Source: an uncultured Bacteroidota bacterium
GTDB taxonomy: Bacteria; Bacteroidota; Bacteroidia; Chitinophagales; Chitinophagaceae
Direction: 5' to 3'
Assembly: GCA_903905065.1 (NCBI GenBank)
Contig: CAIVEW010000034.1
Span: 1-56,272, forward strand
DNA length: 56,272 nt
Shown: positions 12,101 through 18,232 of the stretch, piece by piece
How the letters are laid out: every line of letters begins with the position of its first letter
Numbering within the stretch: the stretch's first letter is position 1
Notes under the pieces: generated by a model
What the model was told of the DNA's origin: nothing
Seen by the model: the letters and a program-made list of their open reading frames with translations, nothing else
Databases searched by the model: none
Program-made: the position numbers and the translations under genes

Positions 12101-14786
12101 CACACCAATGTGCCCCGGCGCAACAGTTGCTTTAACCGATGCCTCCGGAACCGGAACATGGAGTAGTTATAATACCGCAATAGCCGCGGTAAACTCCGGC
12201 ACAGGTTTGGTAACCGGCATAAGTAGCGGCACAACAATAATCACTTATGCTGCCGCGGGTGCGGGCTGCATAGCTACAGCAGTGGTTACCGTCAATACAT
12301 TAACTGCTATATATGGTACGATGAGTATGTGCCAGGGAGCAAGTGTTACATTGCATAATACGACTTCAGGTGGCTCGTGGTCAACTGGCAGCGGCAGCAT
12401 TACGATCGGTTCGGCCTCGGGTACAGTAACAGGCAATATTACAGGCACAGCATCTGTTACCTACACCCTGCCTACTGGTTGCTTTACCACAGCTATCGTT
12501 ACTGTCAATCCTTTTGCGGCACCGATCACCGGGAATGTGCCTGTTTGTGTTGGCAGTGGGATCACGCTCGGAGAAACAACTCCGGGAGGCACATGGAGCA
12601 GTGGCAGCGGGAACGCTACTGTTGATCTGTATGGTGATATTGTCGGTATAGGATACGGCACCGCTGTTATTTCTTACATTATTCCAACGGGATGTAATGT
12701 GACGACAATCGTCACGATAAATCCTATACCTGGCACTATTAACGGGAATACCATTGTTTGTGTTGCAGCAACAACAAGCCTGTCCGACTTTCCGTCCGGT
12801 GGCACATGGAGCTGCACTTCTGCTGCTGCGTCGGTCGGCGCGACAGGCATTGTTACAGGCGTAGCGCCGGGAGTAGCTATCGTCTCTTATACTTCGGCCG
12901 GAGGCTGCAGCACAATTACACAAGTCACGGTTAATGCGATACCTTCCCCTGTTTCGGGCAATACGGCCATGTGCATCGGCGCTTCAATAAATGTGAGCGT
13001 TACTACCGGTGGCGGCATGTGGGTAAGCAGCTCTTCCGTAACGGCAACTGTAGGTTCGGCAAGCGGCACGGTTACCGCACTAGGGGCAGGAGTCGTAACT
13101 ATCAGTTATGTACTCGGCACTGGCTGCGCCACCAGTTTGGCTATATCAATAAACCCTGTACCTGCAGCTATAACCGGTATACTCTCCGTTTGTTCCGGCG
13201 TTACAACATATTTAGCAGATGCAACGCCCGGTGGAACCTGGATGAGTGACAATACAGCCATAGCAACTGTTGGCAGCACAGGAGCGGTATTCGGCGCCGG
13301 GGCCGCTGGAACAGCAAATATCACTTACGGCTTTAGCGCTGTCGGTTGCACAGTTTCCAAAACAGTTACCGTCAACCCCGTGCCCGCGGCTATTTCCGGA
13401 ACAGCAGCCCCTTGCATTGGCGCTACAGCCACACTCTCCGACGCCACGACTGGTGGCACGTGGACCAGCGGCACCACGTTGGTTGCTACCATTAACGGCT
13501 CCACAGGAGTAGTGACCGGAGTGGCGGCCGGAACTGCAAAGATCACCTATACTGCAGGCGGTTGTATAGCCACAACAATTGCCACGGTCAACGCCGTTCC
13601 GGGCGGAATCGGCGGTTCATCATCAGTATGCAACGGCTCTGTTGTTTCGCTGAGCGACTTTACTGCTGGTGGAACCTGGTCCAGCTCTGCGGGAGTTTCA
13701 TTATCACCAGGCACTGTAGCTTCAAATACTATGGTTACCGGCACCGCTGTGGGCACAAGCACCGTTACTTATTCCGTTTCCGCGGGCTGTTACAAAACGT
13801 TTAGTATTACCGTAAAGGCATTGCCAACACCCATATTAGGAACGTTAACTTTGTGTGCGGGCGGAGGATTAACCTTCTTATCAGATCTGACCACCAGCGT
13901 ATCCTGGACAACCTCACCGGTAACCGTGGCTACAGTTACCGCCAGCGGCCGTGTATATGGGGTTTCGGCGGGTACTGCGGTTGTCACATTCACGCCAACT
14001 GATCTGTGTTATATTACCGCTATAGTCACCGTCAATCCGCTACCTGTTGTTTCGGCCATATCCGGCGCCAACAACGTAAGTCATGGAGCTACCACTACCC
14101 TATCCGATGCTACCCCAAGCGGCCGTTGGAGCAGCAGCAACGCAGCGATCGCAAGTGTTGGTTCCGGTACGGGAGTAGTTACCGGTGTTGCGGCATCCGG
14201 CACAGCTACGATCAGTTACATCGTCACCGACGTGCTAGGCTGTGTTGGTTTTGCCACTCAACCTATGACGGTTCACACCCCCGCGCCGCCGGCGCATGGT
14301 GGTTCTGTAAACGGTAGTATTACCCTCGCAACAGGTACCGCCATCCGGCTTGATGATGGACTTACCTCCGGGGCTTGGAGCAGCAGCGACAATACGGTTG
14401 CCTTGGTGGATGACGAAGGAAACGTAAGCGGCCTTGCGCCTGGCTTCGCAAACATCAGCCATACGGTAACCAACGGCAGTGAGGTATCTACATCACTTAC
14501 TCCAGTCGTCGTTAATGCTGTGCCAATGGAAGCACAAGTGATCCCGAATCCCAATAAAGGCCTCTTTGTGGTAAAGGGCACTACCGGCTCAACTATCGAC
14601 GAGGAACTAACATTGGAAATAACGGACGTGCTCGGCCAGGTAATCTACACAAGCAAAGTAACAGCGCGCGAAGGCAAGGTCAATGAAACTATATCACTTG
14701 GCAGCACACTCGCAAACGGAATGTACATGCTGAAACTGCACACAGGAAACGGAGATAAAGTATTCCATTTGGTGATAGAGAAATAG
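105..14786 (+). CDS. Giant T9SS-secreted Ig-like repeat protein
   Basis: This 4893-residue protein is probably exported through Sec and the type IX secretion system and displayed on or released from the cell surface, perhaps as an adhesin. Residues 1-27 form a signal peptide ending at a YGQ site. Residues about 110-400 form a non-repetitive globular region ending in YPVIIDP, a signature also seen near the N-terminus of many large Bacteroidota repeat proteins. From residue 612 there are about 55 Ig-like repeats in three blocks. The last 85 or so residues (from VIPNPNKG to LVIEK) match the T9SS type A sorting domain. Most repeats carry one Cys near the start (VCAG) and one near the end (NSCGT), so each domain could hold a disulfide. 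The gene stands alone and is followed by a strong hairpin. Export and the repeat fold are well supported; the ligand and function are unknown. Confidence 0.93.
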   Translation: MRNFITPSVIICFILSMFFSGNNLYGQGKMGKSVMDLGTLNGSAFLPNPVRNAPALPQSALSHPRGHHISDNNTVSRNAPGNYRTFHAPLKKTSPEAMAANAGYEDHPEAGMLFPGAPCSNCYELIGKRTEISKTFLQEGTSGSDGGKDIMVQTGSLPMHYKDAQGNWRTIKSALVPSNSQKGVYTAMEQEVPVTINTNKADNFSSLGKKGEIFQFNHNLELIYAMPNGSEVSLGAANFTNHTGGDDGVYITNAWPGIDIEMHVVRGAVKTNFYINHAMPEYADGKLQIRDHLQMDAGLSLYSDGKTTLADNLFIKNASGQDVYVISAANVCEKNNMKNTMQSLDYAINGNILNIVLPGNFLDRAASSYPVIIDPLVSTATVTTPVKGSSYSAALAAMSGCPYYNAATTPANTTITDIRYAFIYVTNSGAWLSDGAMDFYITGGCRSPIPPTGFGGLYWTCNLPPYGPGTCTADGSAAYTMVSDFAACMPAPACAPHDLGITMYFYEIYNTKAQCGNKYITSGSDLTITVYGHTVEFVSAIPTPASICQGSSSSLAGVGQYGVPPYTFSWSPGAVAGTPATVTPAATTVYTLTITDVCGITATGNTTVNVTPIGPISGTFSLCVGGTSTLTDLSGSGNTWTSSNPGVATITSPGGVVTAVAAGTTTITVSNTTTGCTATHVVTVNGLPNAGTISGTPTVCTGANTALTDAATGGAWSSVNPSTGTVGTSGVVSGIATGTTTISYTVTNSCGTAAATQVVTVNPTPNAGTIAGTPIVCAGSNTILTDATTGGIWSSVTLSVGTVDGSGNVTGVSAGNTTISYTVANSCGTAAATQVVTVNPLPGASTISGTLTVCVGANTALTDASTGGLWTSSNPSTGTVSTSGVVSGISTGTTTISYTVTNSCGTAVATQVVTVNPLPNAGTITGTPIVCAGANTALTDAAAGGAWSSVTSSVGTVDGSGNVTGVSAGNTIISYTVANSCGTAAATQVVTVNPIPNAGTITGTPIVCAGSNTALTDAATGGIWSSVTLSVGTVDGSGNVTGVSAGNTTISYTVTNSCGTAAATQVVTVNPIPNAGTITGTPIVCAGSNTALTDAATGGVWSSVTLSVGAVDGSGNVTGVSAGNTTISYTVTNSCGTAAATQVITVNPLPNAGAITGTEIVCPTSTSLLSDGISGGTWSSSATGIATISTSGLVAGVSLGTTTISYVVTNSCGTAAATAIVTVNASVDPGSISGTQTVCVSSTTTLSDGVSGGVWSSGSTAVATVGTDGVVSGVSVGTATISYFVTNSCGSASATAVVTVNALPVAGTITGTRVVCAGSITALTDAAAGGAWSSVTSSVGTVDASGNVTGIASGNTTISYTVTNSCGTAAATQMVTVNPLPNAGAITGTPIVCAGSSNVLTDVAAGGAWSSVTSSVGTVDASGNVAGIAAGNTTISYTVTNSCGTVAASQVVTVNALPNAGTITGNAVVCAGATTALTDAASGGAWSSVTSSVGTVDASGNVAGIASGNTTVSYTVTNSCGIAAATQVVTVNPLPNAGTITGTPVVCAGAHTALTDATAGGAWSSVTSSVGTVDASGNVAGMAAGNTTISYTVTNSCGTVAATQVVTVNALPSAGAITGTAVVCAGAITALTDAASGGAWSSVTSSVGTVDASGNVAGIASGNTTISYTVINSCGTAAATQVVTVNPLPNAGTITGTPVVCAGAHTSLTDATAGGIWSSVTSSVGTVDASGNVAGIAAGNTTISYTVTNSCGTVAATQVVTVNALPNAGTIAGTAVVCAGANTILTDGTSGGAWSSVTSSVGTVDAFGNVTGISAGNTTISYTVTNSCGTAAATRIVTVNALPNAGTITGTPVVCAGANTNLTDATSGGTWSSATPAIGTVNASGVVAGISSGTTTISYTITNTCGATAATQVVTVNPLPNAGTITGTLTVCVGATTALTDASAGGVWSSANPGKGTVDASGVVTGIAAGTAKISYTVTNSCGTATTTKIVTVNPLPNATAVLGTLTVCVGATTALSDAAAGGVWSSVSPARGTVDAFGVVTGISAGTTRISYTITNGCGTDAASKVVTVNPLPNPGTITGTAIVCAGSNTALTDATTGGTWSSVTPSVGTVSATGVVSGILAGTTTISYTATNSCGTAAAIRVVTVNTLPNAGTITGTPVVCAGANTALTNAAAGGAWSSVTSSVGTVDAAGNVSGISSGNTTISYTVTNSCGTAAATQVVTVNALPNAGTITGTPIVCAGANTALTDAAAGGAWSSVTSSVGTVDASGNVAGISVGNTTISYTVTNSCGTAAATQVVTVNALPNAGTITGTPVVCAGANTALTDAAAGGAWSSVTSSVGTVDAAGNVTGISVGNTTISYTVTNSCGTAAATQVVTVNSVSSAGTISGIAFVCVGANTALTDATPGGAWSSVAPSICTVDPTGAVTGISSGTTTISYTVNNICGASAATQVVTVNPVPGAGTISGTAVVCVGLTTALTDAAPGGIWTSGSPSVATVDGAGLVSGIATGVAGITYTVTSGAGCTNFAAIAVTVNPLSSAITGVTIICTGGTTTLSNAASGGTWSSSNVNASIDPLSGTVTGNNAGTATITYALSTGCFTTTIVTVTPAPTAAPTNDGPICAGGTVNLSAHGAGGTSVYVWNGSGLSSSAIPNPSATPVTTGIYSLIVTDGTTNSGCSASYTTTVTVNTISILASNDGPACAGGSVNLTATPSGSATPAGYSWNGPAGYNAGIQNPAIGGITAGSAGIYTVTVNGIGAGCIAIATTNVLINTIGITASNDGPACAGGTIHLTSAPSGSATPSGYAWSGPSGYSAGIQNPTLGSVTTAMGGTYVVSVSATGSGCSATATVNVVVNTFGVVAASNSPVCVNGTVNLTATPTGIAPASYNWSGPLSFTSTNQNPTLSGVATNRAGIYTLSISAPGSGCSATTTTNVVVNTIGISASNDAPACAGGNVNFTATPSGSATPVSYTWNGPASYNASTQNPMITAITTSGAGTYTVTVNGGGSACIAIATTNVVVRTIGITGSNDGPACVGGIVHLTSAPSGSATPAGYSWSGPSSYVSTSQNPTLSSVNTGMTGTYAVTVSAPGSGCSATATVNVLVSVFNVVASNNGPICIGGTLDLLATPSGTITPASYNWSGPTFVPAIQNPTFEGETSIGSGTYTVVIAASGSGCTAMATTNVLVGTIGLTTTNDGPVCTGTPLHLTSTPSGSVPPTSYSWRGPAGYTSTILSPTISGTTTAQSGIYTITGTAPGSGCIVVTTTNATVVAPPSSIFGPTAICVGASLSVSDLSSGGTWTSSNPAAATIGSTSGILTGLAPGITSITYTLVLGCSASTVITVNPTPVVTGAMPICLNSSVTLNADLPGGIWTSQNLSHAAVDSFTGVVSGTIDLGTSIIFYTLPTGCQGSQTVTVNVIPSGIAGPHAACLGGTTTLNDVYGGGFWSSTNTTVGTVGTTGGEFVTVTGIGIGTTTISYTISNGCAAIYNVTVSPIAAVIGSAPLCIASSIALSDPAGGGTWSSAHATIATVGSSSGIITGVGTGTTTVVYTTAAGCTASTIVTVLPTPTAITGPATVCVGSSSTLSETATGGAWSSSNGDVSFGSYGYITGLSSGTVNISYTLPDGCAAIIVVTVNDLPSIPTGTVVICAGSTSALTDLTSGGAWSSSTPAVATVGISSGIVTGVAAGTTTITYSTGTTGCSATVTVTVNTIYPVTGLTLICPGGTCDLNDASPGGTWSTSDATVSVNSSGIVTGLSAGTGSVTYTISSGCARTVTVTVNPAPSPITGIPVLCAGSTTALTDAGSGTWTTSNPSVASVGATGIVTGATAGTAAISYATGASCFTVDIITVNPAPSGIGGASAVCAGNMISLSDFTSGGSWSTTATNISLDVTGNVTGISAGSATITYSTSSSCYATKTINVNPLPGPILGNTTVCPGALTFLSDATTGSVVWSSGNTSVATINASGAVTAVSLGTATITYTIGTGCIATTVVTVTTFPSAISGSTPMCPGATVALTDASGTGTWSSYNTAIAAVNSGTGLVTGISSGTTIITYAAAGAGCIATAVVTVNTLTAIYGTMSMCQGASVTLHNTTSGGSWSTGSGSITIGSASGTVTGNITGTASVTYTLPTGCFTTAIVTVNPFAAPITGNVPVCVGSGITLGETTPGGTWSSGSGNATVDLYGDIVGIGYGTAVISYIIPTGCNVTTIVTINPIPGTINGNTIVCVAATTSLSDFPSGGTWSCTSAAASVGATGIVTGVAPGVAIVSYTSAGGCSTITQVTVNAIPSPVSGNTAMCIGASINVSVTTGGGMWVSSSSVTATVGSASGTVTALGAGVVTISYVLGTGCATSLAISINPVPAAITGILSVCSGVTTYLADATPGGTWMSDNTAIATVGSTGAVFGAGAAGTANITYGFSAVGCTVSKTVTVNPVPAAISGTAAPCIGATATLSDATTGGTWTSGTTLVATINGSTGVVTGVAAGTAKITYTAGGCIATTIATVNAVPGGIGGSSSVCNGSVVSLSDFTAGGTWSSSAGVSLSPGTVASNTMVTGTAVGTSTVTYSVSAGCYKTFSITVKALPTPILGTLTLCAGGGLTFLSDLTTSVSWTTSPVTVATVTASGRVYGVSAGTAVVTFTPTDLCYITAIVTVNPLPVVSAISGANNVSHGATTTLSDATPSGRWSSSNAAIASVGSGTGVVTGVAASGTATISYIVTDVLGCVGFATQPMTVHTPAPPAHGGSVNGSITLATGTAIRLDDGLTSGAWSSSDNTVALVDDEGNVSGLAPGFANISHTVTNGSEVSTSLTPVVVNAVPMEAQVIPNPNKGLFVVKGTTGSTIDEELTLEITDVLGQVIYTSKVTAREGKVNETISLGSTLANGMYMLKLHTGNGDKVFHLVIEK
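1938..7918 (+). repeat. Block 1: about 26 BIG2-like 77-residue repeats
   Basis: Twenty-five tandem units of about 231 bp (77 residues) plus a shorter 26th unit encode BIG2/Ig-group-2-like domains. The consensus runs AGTITGT, VCAGA, ALTDA, GGAWSS, VGTVDASG, NTTISYTV, NSCGT, VVTVNPLP. Some neighbours are nearly identical (units 5-7 and units 21-23). Units 12-13 and 14-15 look like a duplicated two-unit (462 bp) block, because the alternating signatures TALTDAASGG and AGAHT recur in order. Units 8 and 9 are clearly diverged and break the uniform run. This fits growth by unequal recombination. Confidence 0.92.
7919..9905 (+). repeat. Block 2: eight Ig/PKD-like repeats of about 82 residues
   Basis: Eight tandem units are built on the pattern SNDGPACAGG, VNLTATPSGSATP, YSWNGP, SxQNP, GxYTVTV, GSGC, TTNVVVNT. 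They resemble the Ig-like/PKD repeats of Bacteroidota secreted proteins and differ in length and motif from the blocks on either side. Alternate units share openings (IGITASNDGP in some, FxVVASN in others), which again suggests expansion by pairs. Cys placement is the same as in block 1, with one near the start and one near the end. Confidence 0.85.
9906..14520 (+). repeat. Block 3: about 21 diverged BIG2-like repeats
   Basis: About 21 units of roughly 70-76 residues carry the pattern ITG, VCxG, LSDxTxGGTWSS, ATVxSxSGxVTGxxAGTxxITY, GC, VTVNP. They are far more diverged from one another than block 1 units, so this block is probably older or under less homogenisation. The last two units lack the standard first Cys (ISGANNVSHG and VNGSITLATG), and the second of them runs into the sorting domain. 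Confidence 0.85.
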
Positions 14787-14806
14787 CAGGAGTCATTTTA
14801 TCGTTC

Positions 14807-14840
14807 AAAACAGGGCTGGTAGGAATACCAGCCCTGTTTT
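14807..14840 (+). terminator. Hairpin terminator after the giant gene
   Basis: A perfect 15-bp inverted repeat (AAAACAGGGCTGGTA at 14807-14821 and its complement at 14826-14840) surrounds a GGAA tetraloop, 20 bp after the stop codon. The right arm ends in TTTT and the left arm begins AAAA, so it could stop transcription from either side. Confidence 0.85.
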
Positions 14841-14917
14841 ACATTGGATCGTTCCTAACGCCCTTCAGCCCATAATGAAAAAATGCTTTCTATAAGAAAA
14901 TAGATAATTTAGCAGGC

Positions 14918-16309
14918 ATGAAGAAATTACTCACCTTAGTTTGCCTCTTCACTGCTATACGCCACGGAATTTCCCAGAATGAGATAGCTGATAGCATCTG
15001 GCAAAAAGTGGCTACAGAGAAAAACGACAGCGCTCGTTTCTACCTGATATTTAGTATGCTCACGGAGTCGGAGACCAATCCCGTTCTGGATATGGAAAAC
15101 GCGGAAAAACTGTTGGTGCCTTGCGAAAAGAGCAATGACAAAGTAGGCCAGGTACTCTGCATAGGATGCATAGGCTATGATTACCGCGCATTTGGCAACA
15201 CTACCAAAAGCCTGGAGTACAATATGAGAGCTTATGCGGTTGCGGAGGAAACAAAATCACCCAGGTTGCTTTCGGCTGCGGCCCTGCTGCTTGCACAAAA
15301 CTATCTTGACCTTGTGAATTACCCTAAGGCTTTGGCCTACAATACCGAATCGCTGAGATATGCATCAAAAGTGGAACAAAACATATTTACCATCATGAGC
15401 TACCAGAATATGGGCGAAGTTTATCTAGGGATGAACAAAATAGATTCCGCCCTTGCCTGCTCGCAGATGGCTTACCAGATAAGTCTGAAAACGGGTATAC
15501 GGGAGTACCTGGGGCCTGTGTATGAACAGCTTGGTGAAATCGAATCAAGAATGAAAAACTCAACCTTGGCCATCAGCTATTTCAACCTGGCGCTCGACGA
15601 AGCCATTAAATCCAGATCGCCAAAGTTCACCAGTAAATCATTTTATGCCATAGCGGATTACTATTATAAAAACAATCAGAACGACTCCGCGATCGCATAC
15701 GCCAGCAAGGCAATAGCGGTTGTGCAGCATACTGCTTTCTTTACCATGACTATAAAGCCAGCGAAAATGCTATTGGACATTTATCGCAATGGTAACATTG
15801 ACAGTGCTTTTAAGTATTCTGAAATGCACCGTGTAGCCAATGACAGTCTGTATAACATCAAAGCCATTCAGGACGCCCAACTAATGACATTTGAAGACGA
15901 AGCCCGCCGGGAGGAACTAGCCGTAGCGGAGAATGGCGCAGAGGAACAGCGAAAGGCAAACATTGAGTATGCTTTAATGGCGCTGGGCATTATCAGCATC
16001 ATTGTTGTGTTTCTACTCCTCAGCAGAAGTGTTGTTACCAGCGAGCGGATCATTGAATTTTTCGGCGTTGTGGCACTTCTCCTGGTATTTGAATTCCTGA
16101 ACCTGTTACTCCACCCCTTCCTGGAAAAAATGACCCACCACTCACCTGTGATTATGTTGCTCGCACTGGTCTGTATTGCGGCCATCCTTGTACCATTGCA
16201 TCACAAAATTGAGAAATGGGCTACGCACAGGCTTATCGAAAAGAACAAAGCTATAAGGCTTGCAGCCGCAAAAAAAACTTTGGAAAAACTGGACAAAAAG
16301 GAGAAATGA
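14918..16309 (+). CDS. TPR-repeat membrane protein
   Basis: This 463-residue protein starts with a probable signal peptide (residues 1-20, ending GISQ). Residues about 60-310 contain degenerate tetratricopeptide repeats, seen as repeated AxxYA/ALAYxxxAL helical pairs such as KALAYNTESL, STLAISYFNLALDEA and NDSAIAYASKAI. A charged helix (about 330-345) follows, then three hydrophobic segments (about 351-368, 380-396 and 408-425) and a Lys-rich cytoplasmic tail. The layout resembles Bacteroidota TPR sensor proteins that end in a kinase or DNA-binding domain, but no such output domain is present. It probably acts as a membrane scaffold. It is convergent with the next gene, with an 11-bp gap. Specific role unknown. 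Confidence 0.8.
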   Translation: MKKLLTLVCLFTAIRHGISQNEIADSIWQKVATEKNDSARFYLIFSMLTESETNPVLDMENAEKLLVPCEKSNDKVGQVLCIGCIGYDYRAFGNTTKSLEYNMRAYAVAEETKSPRLLSAAALLLAQNYLDLVNYPKALAYNTESLRYASKVEQNIFTIMSYQNMGEVYLGMNKIDSALACSQMAYQISLKTGIREYLGPVYEQLGEIESRMKNSTLAISYFNLALDEAIKSRSPKFTSKSFYAIADYYYKNNQNDSAIAYASKAIAVVQHTAFFTMTIKPAKMLLDIYRNGNIDSAFKYSEMHRVANDSLYNIKAIQDAQLMTFEDEARREELAVAENGAEEQRKANIEYALMALGIISIIVVFLLLSRSVVTSERIIEFFGVVALLLVFEFLNLLLHPFLEKMTHHSPVIMLLALVCIAAILVPLHHKIEKWATHRLIEKNKAIRLAAAKKTLEKLDKKEK

Positions 16310-16320
16310 GAAGCCCCTGG

Positions 16321-16806
16321 CTATTGCGGTTTAAACTCCTGGTTGCTGAACGGCGGAGTTTCAGGTACCTTGATCACATTAAATTCATGAGCGGTAGCCC
16401 TGTGACAATTGTTGCAAATATTAGTGAGTATTTGAAAACCGGCCTTGAATTGTTCCTGGTCATGCTTTTTTATCGACGCGTTCAGGCTGTCAATAGCAGG
16501 ATATATCATGCCGATCGATTTTACTTCAGCGCGGTCTGCATTGTATTTTTTAATATCGTCCAGTGCCTCAATTATTTCATTTATCTCAAAATCTGCCAGC
16601 TTCCAGTTACTATTAATCCCGGCATACCAGAGTTTAGCATGATGTACCTGGATGCCACTCATGAATTCACCTAAGCCGGGCTTGTAGGTATTGTCCAGAT
16701 TTTGCCGTAAGCTATCTATTTGCCGTCGCATTTGGTTTTCCTTGTTTTCATTCTGACCACAGGAAACCAGCAATATCAGCGAGCATACGAATAAGGCATT
16801 TTTCAT
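16321..16806 (-). CDS. Small CxxCH lipoprotein, cytochrome-c-like
   Basis: The start used is the internal ATG that gives MKNALFVCSLILLVSC, a clean lipoprotein signal with the lipobox LVSC at residues 13-16. An upstream in-frame start would bury this signal behind 21 extra residues. The mature 146-residue protein is helical and contains ICNNCH (Cys131, Cys134, His135), a single c-type heme-binding motif near the C-terminus. The conserved-looking stretch HHAKLWYAG, NWKLADFE, EIIE precedes it. Heme attachment and an electron-transfer or sensing role at the outer face of a membrane are inferred from this motif. No oxidase or cytochrome biogenesis gene is adjacent. It is divergent from the DUF4190-like gene. 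Confidence 0.78.
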   Translation of the reverse strand: MKNALFVCSLILLVSCGQNENKENQMRRQIDSLRQNLDNTYKPGLGEFMSGIQVHHAKLWYAGINSNWKLADFEINEIIEALDDIKKYNADRAEVKSIGMIYPAIDSLNASIKKHDQEQFKAGFQILTNICNNCHRATAHEFNVIKVPETPPFSNQEFKPQ

Positions 16807-16816
16807 TTGAAAGAGA

Positions 16817-16850
16817 TTGTGGGCAGTTGAGAACAATAAAGATACATTTA
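16817..16850 (+). promoter_or_regulatory. Candidate promoter of the DUF4190-like gene
   Basis: TTG at 16817-16819, a 23-bp spacer and TACATTTA at 16843-16850 fit the Bacteroidota pattern TTG-N17-23-TAnnTTTG with one mismatch at the last base. It would give a leader of about 30 nt before the ATG at 16888. Confidence 0.35.
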
Positions 16851-16887
16851 CATCGTTATTATTAGCCACTTGGTAAAAATTGAATGT

Positions 16888-17310
16888 ATGAACGTCAGGA
16901 ATCTATTATTGATCACCGTACTTTTTTTTAGTTTGCCGCGCCTTGCTCATGCAGGCTTTGCAGTTAACAGTTCCCATGCGGCATCTGCCAATACAAAAAG
17001 TATTGCAGCCCGTAATCAGGCGTTGGCAGCAACATTTTTCCAAAAAAAGGCTGATCAGCTCAAAAGCATCTTTCACACTCACCCGGAGAACTTACCTAAT
17101 CACAAAGGAACACTGGGCACGCTCGCTTTCGTGTTTGGTTTCTGCGGTCTTATTCCGGTTATTGGCGCACTGTTTAGTATCGCCGCTATTATCTTAGGTG
17201 CCATGGGGATGCACAAACACCAAAAACACGCGCTTGCCGGGCTAATACTGGGTATTGGCACTATTACGCTTGGTATTATCTTAACAATAATGATTTTCGC
17301 ATCAATATGA
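16888..17310 (+). CDS. DUF4190-like small membrane protein
   Basis: This 140-residue protein begins at ATG 16888 with a signal sequence (MNVRNLLLITVLFFSLP, ending AHAG). A longer reading from an upstream TTG adds six unlikely residues. After a polar, probably periplasmic, segment come two hydrophobic helices. The first is near residues 80-105 (LGTLAFVFGFCGLIPVIGA, IAAIILGAMG) and the second near 115-138 (HALAGLILGIGTITLGIIL), joined by a MHKHQKHA turn. This two-helix GxLAFVFG / LAGLILG pattern is that of DUF4190. In this genus-level group such proteins often act as uncharacterised envelope proteins. No operon partner is evident. Function unknown. Confidence 0.8.
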   Translation: MNVRNLLLITVLFFSLPRLAHAGFAVNSSHAASANTKSIAARNQALAATFFQKKADQLKSIFHTHPENLPNHKGTLGTLAFVFGFCGLIPVIGALFSIAAIILGAMGMHKHQKHALAGLILGIGTITLGIILTIMIFASI

Positions 17311-17415
17311 GTGCTGTGGCCGGTTTTGAAAATATGCAAAAAAACTGTTTGTAGTCTGTGTTAAACGTACTCCGATGCGTTTTGACCGAATTAGGTGTAA
17401 CCACCGTTTCAAAAC

Positions 17416-17446
17416 TTTGTTCCAGAATTTATTTCTTATATCTTTA
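17416..17446 (+). promoter_or_regulatory. Candidate Bacteroidota promoter
   Basis: TTTG at 17416-17419, a 19-bp spacer and TATCTTTA at 17439-17446 match the canonical Bacteroidota promoter spacing, with one mismatch in the -7 element. The predicted transcript would begin near 17453, about 16 nt before the ATG at 17469. Confidence 0.5.
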
Positions 17447-17468
17447 CGAATAACAAGCAACATTCGTG

Positions 17469-17915
17469 ATGAAAAAAAATCTGATTTTTATAGCTTTGGC
17501 CATGGCAATTACTGTAGCGTTTACCGCCTGTACGAAGAGTGTTACTACTACCTCCTACTCTATGGCTGCAGTTGTTGGTGGCAAACCGGTTGCTTTTGAT
17601 AATTCTGTGGTCAATGTTGTTCAGAAGCCCGTTACTGGTGTTAACACTTTCGTCATTGAAGGGCTCAGCAACGAATCGAACTTTCCTTACATCTACATAT
17701 ATGTTCCCAGGAATGATACCGGTACCTATGCTATCAGCACTTACGGGTCATCCGTGTTTGCAGCATACGGTGTTGATACACTCACCACAAAATATTCCAC
17801 TTCTGGCGTCGTCCAGGTAGATTCCGTTACACCAAGGACAGTAGGTGTTTATACCTTCACCTGCACCGATGGTACAGTTATCACCGGTGCATTCCATGCA
17901 AAACCGTTGAATTAA
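17469..17915 (+). CDS. Small hypothetical lipoprotein
   Basis: This 148-residue protein has a lipoprotein signal, MKKNLIFIALAMAITVAFTAC, with lipobox FTAC at residues 18-21. ATG 17469 is chosen over the GTG one codon earlier. The mature part is rich in Thr, Ser and Val with alternating hydrophobic residues (YIYIYVP, GTYAIS, VGVYTFTC), so a beta-sandwich or lipocalin-like beta fold is likely. A pattern of small beta-rich lipoproteins with a terminal GAFHAKPLN-type strand is common in Bacteroidota. It has its own promoter-like element and no operon partner. I recognise no functional family. Confidence 0.78.
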   Translation: MKKNLIFIALAMAITVAFTACTKSVTTTSYSMAAVVGGKPVAFDNSVVNVVQKPVTGVNTFVIEGLSNESNFPYIYIYVPRNDTGTYAISTYGSSVFAAYGVDTLTTKYSTSGVVQVDSVTPRTVGVYTFTCTDGTVITGAFHAKPLN

Positions 17916-18232
17916 TTAGTGCATCGGGTCTTTCAATCTTAATAAAACGGTAATTGTTGTTCTTCTCAGCTTCCAAAGTCTGGGACACAACAAATATCTT
18001 CCTATTTGCAGGGCATCAAATATTATGCTCGCAATGAGCGGAATTAGCCGCTATTCTCAACAAGTGACGGTTGTCATCCTCAAACAAAATTTTGGGCACA
18101 TTTGCTGACTCTGTTGGCAATTATCTTTAACCGGGAAAGGAGCTTGCATTTTCCTGAATAACGTTCTTCAATCGTGGCTTTTAAATATTAAATAATAGCG
18201 CTACTGAAATATTCGGAACTTTGGGCAACAAA
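17916..18232 (+). other. 317-bp gene-free leader region upstream of copA
   Basis: No credible coding region, RNA gene or strong hairpin is visible here. The only recognisable element is a promoter-like pair at 18101-18129. The roughly 100-nt leader between that promoter and copA could carry metal-responsive control, but no palindromic operator of the CueR or CopY type was seen. Confidence 0.5.
18101..18129 (+). promoter_or_regulatory. Candidate copA promoter
   Basis: TTTG at 18101-18104, a 17-bp spacer and TATCTTTA at 18122-18129 fit TTTG-N17-TAnnTTTG with one mismatch. Its -7 box is identical to that of the lipoprotein promoter at 17439. Confidence 0.42.

Noticed and set aside
1799-14000. 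Regularly spaced minus-strand frames of about 75 codons under the giant gene
   Set aside because: They recur every 231 bp because the sense repeat does, and end at the same antisense stop codon. They share no protein-like features beyond the mirrored repeat.
16216-16674. 152-codon plus-strand frame across the TPR/lipoprotein junction
   Set aside because: It overlaps the ends of two better supported genes in other frames and has no signal or domain.
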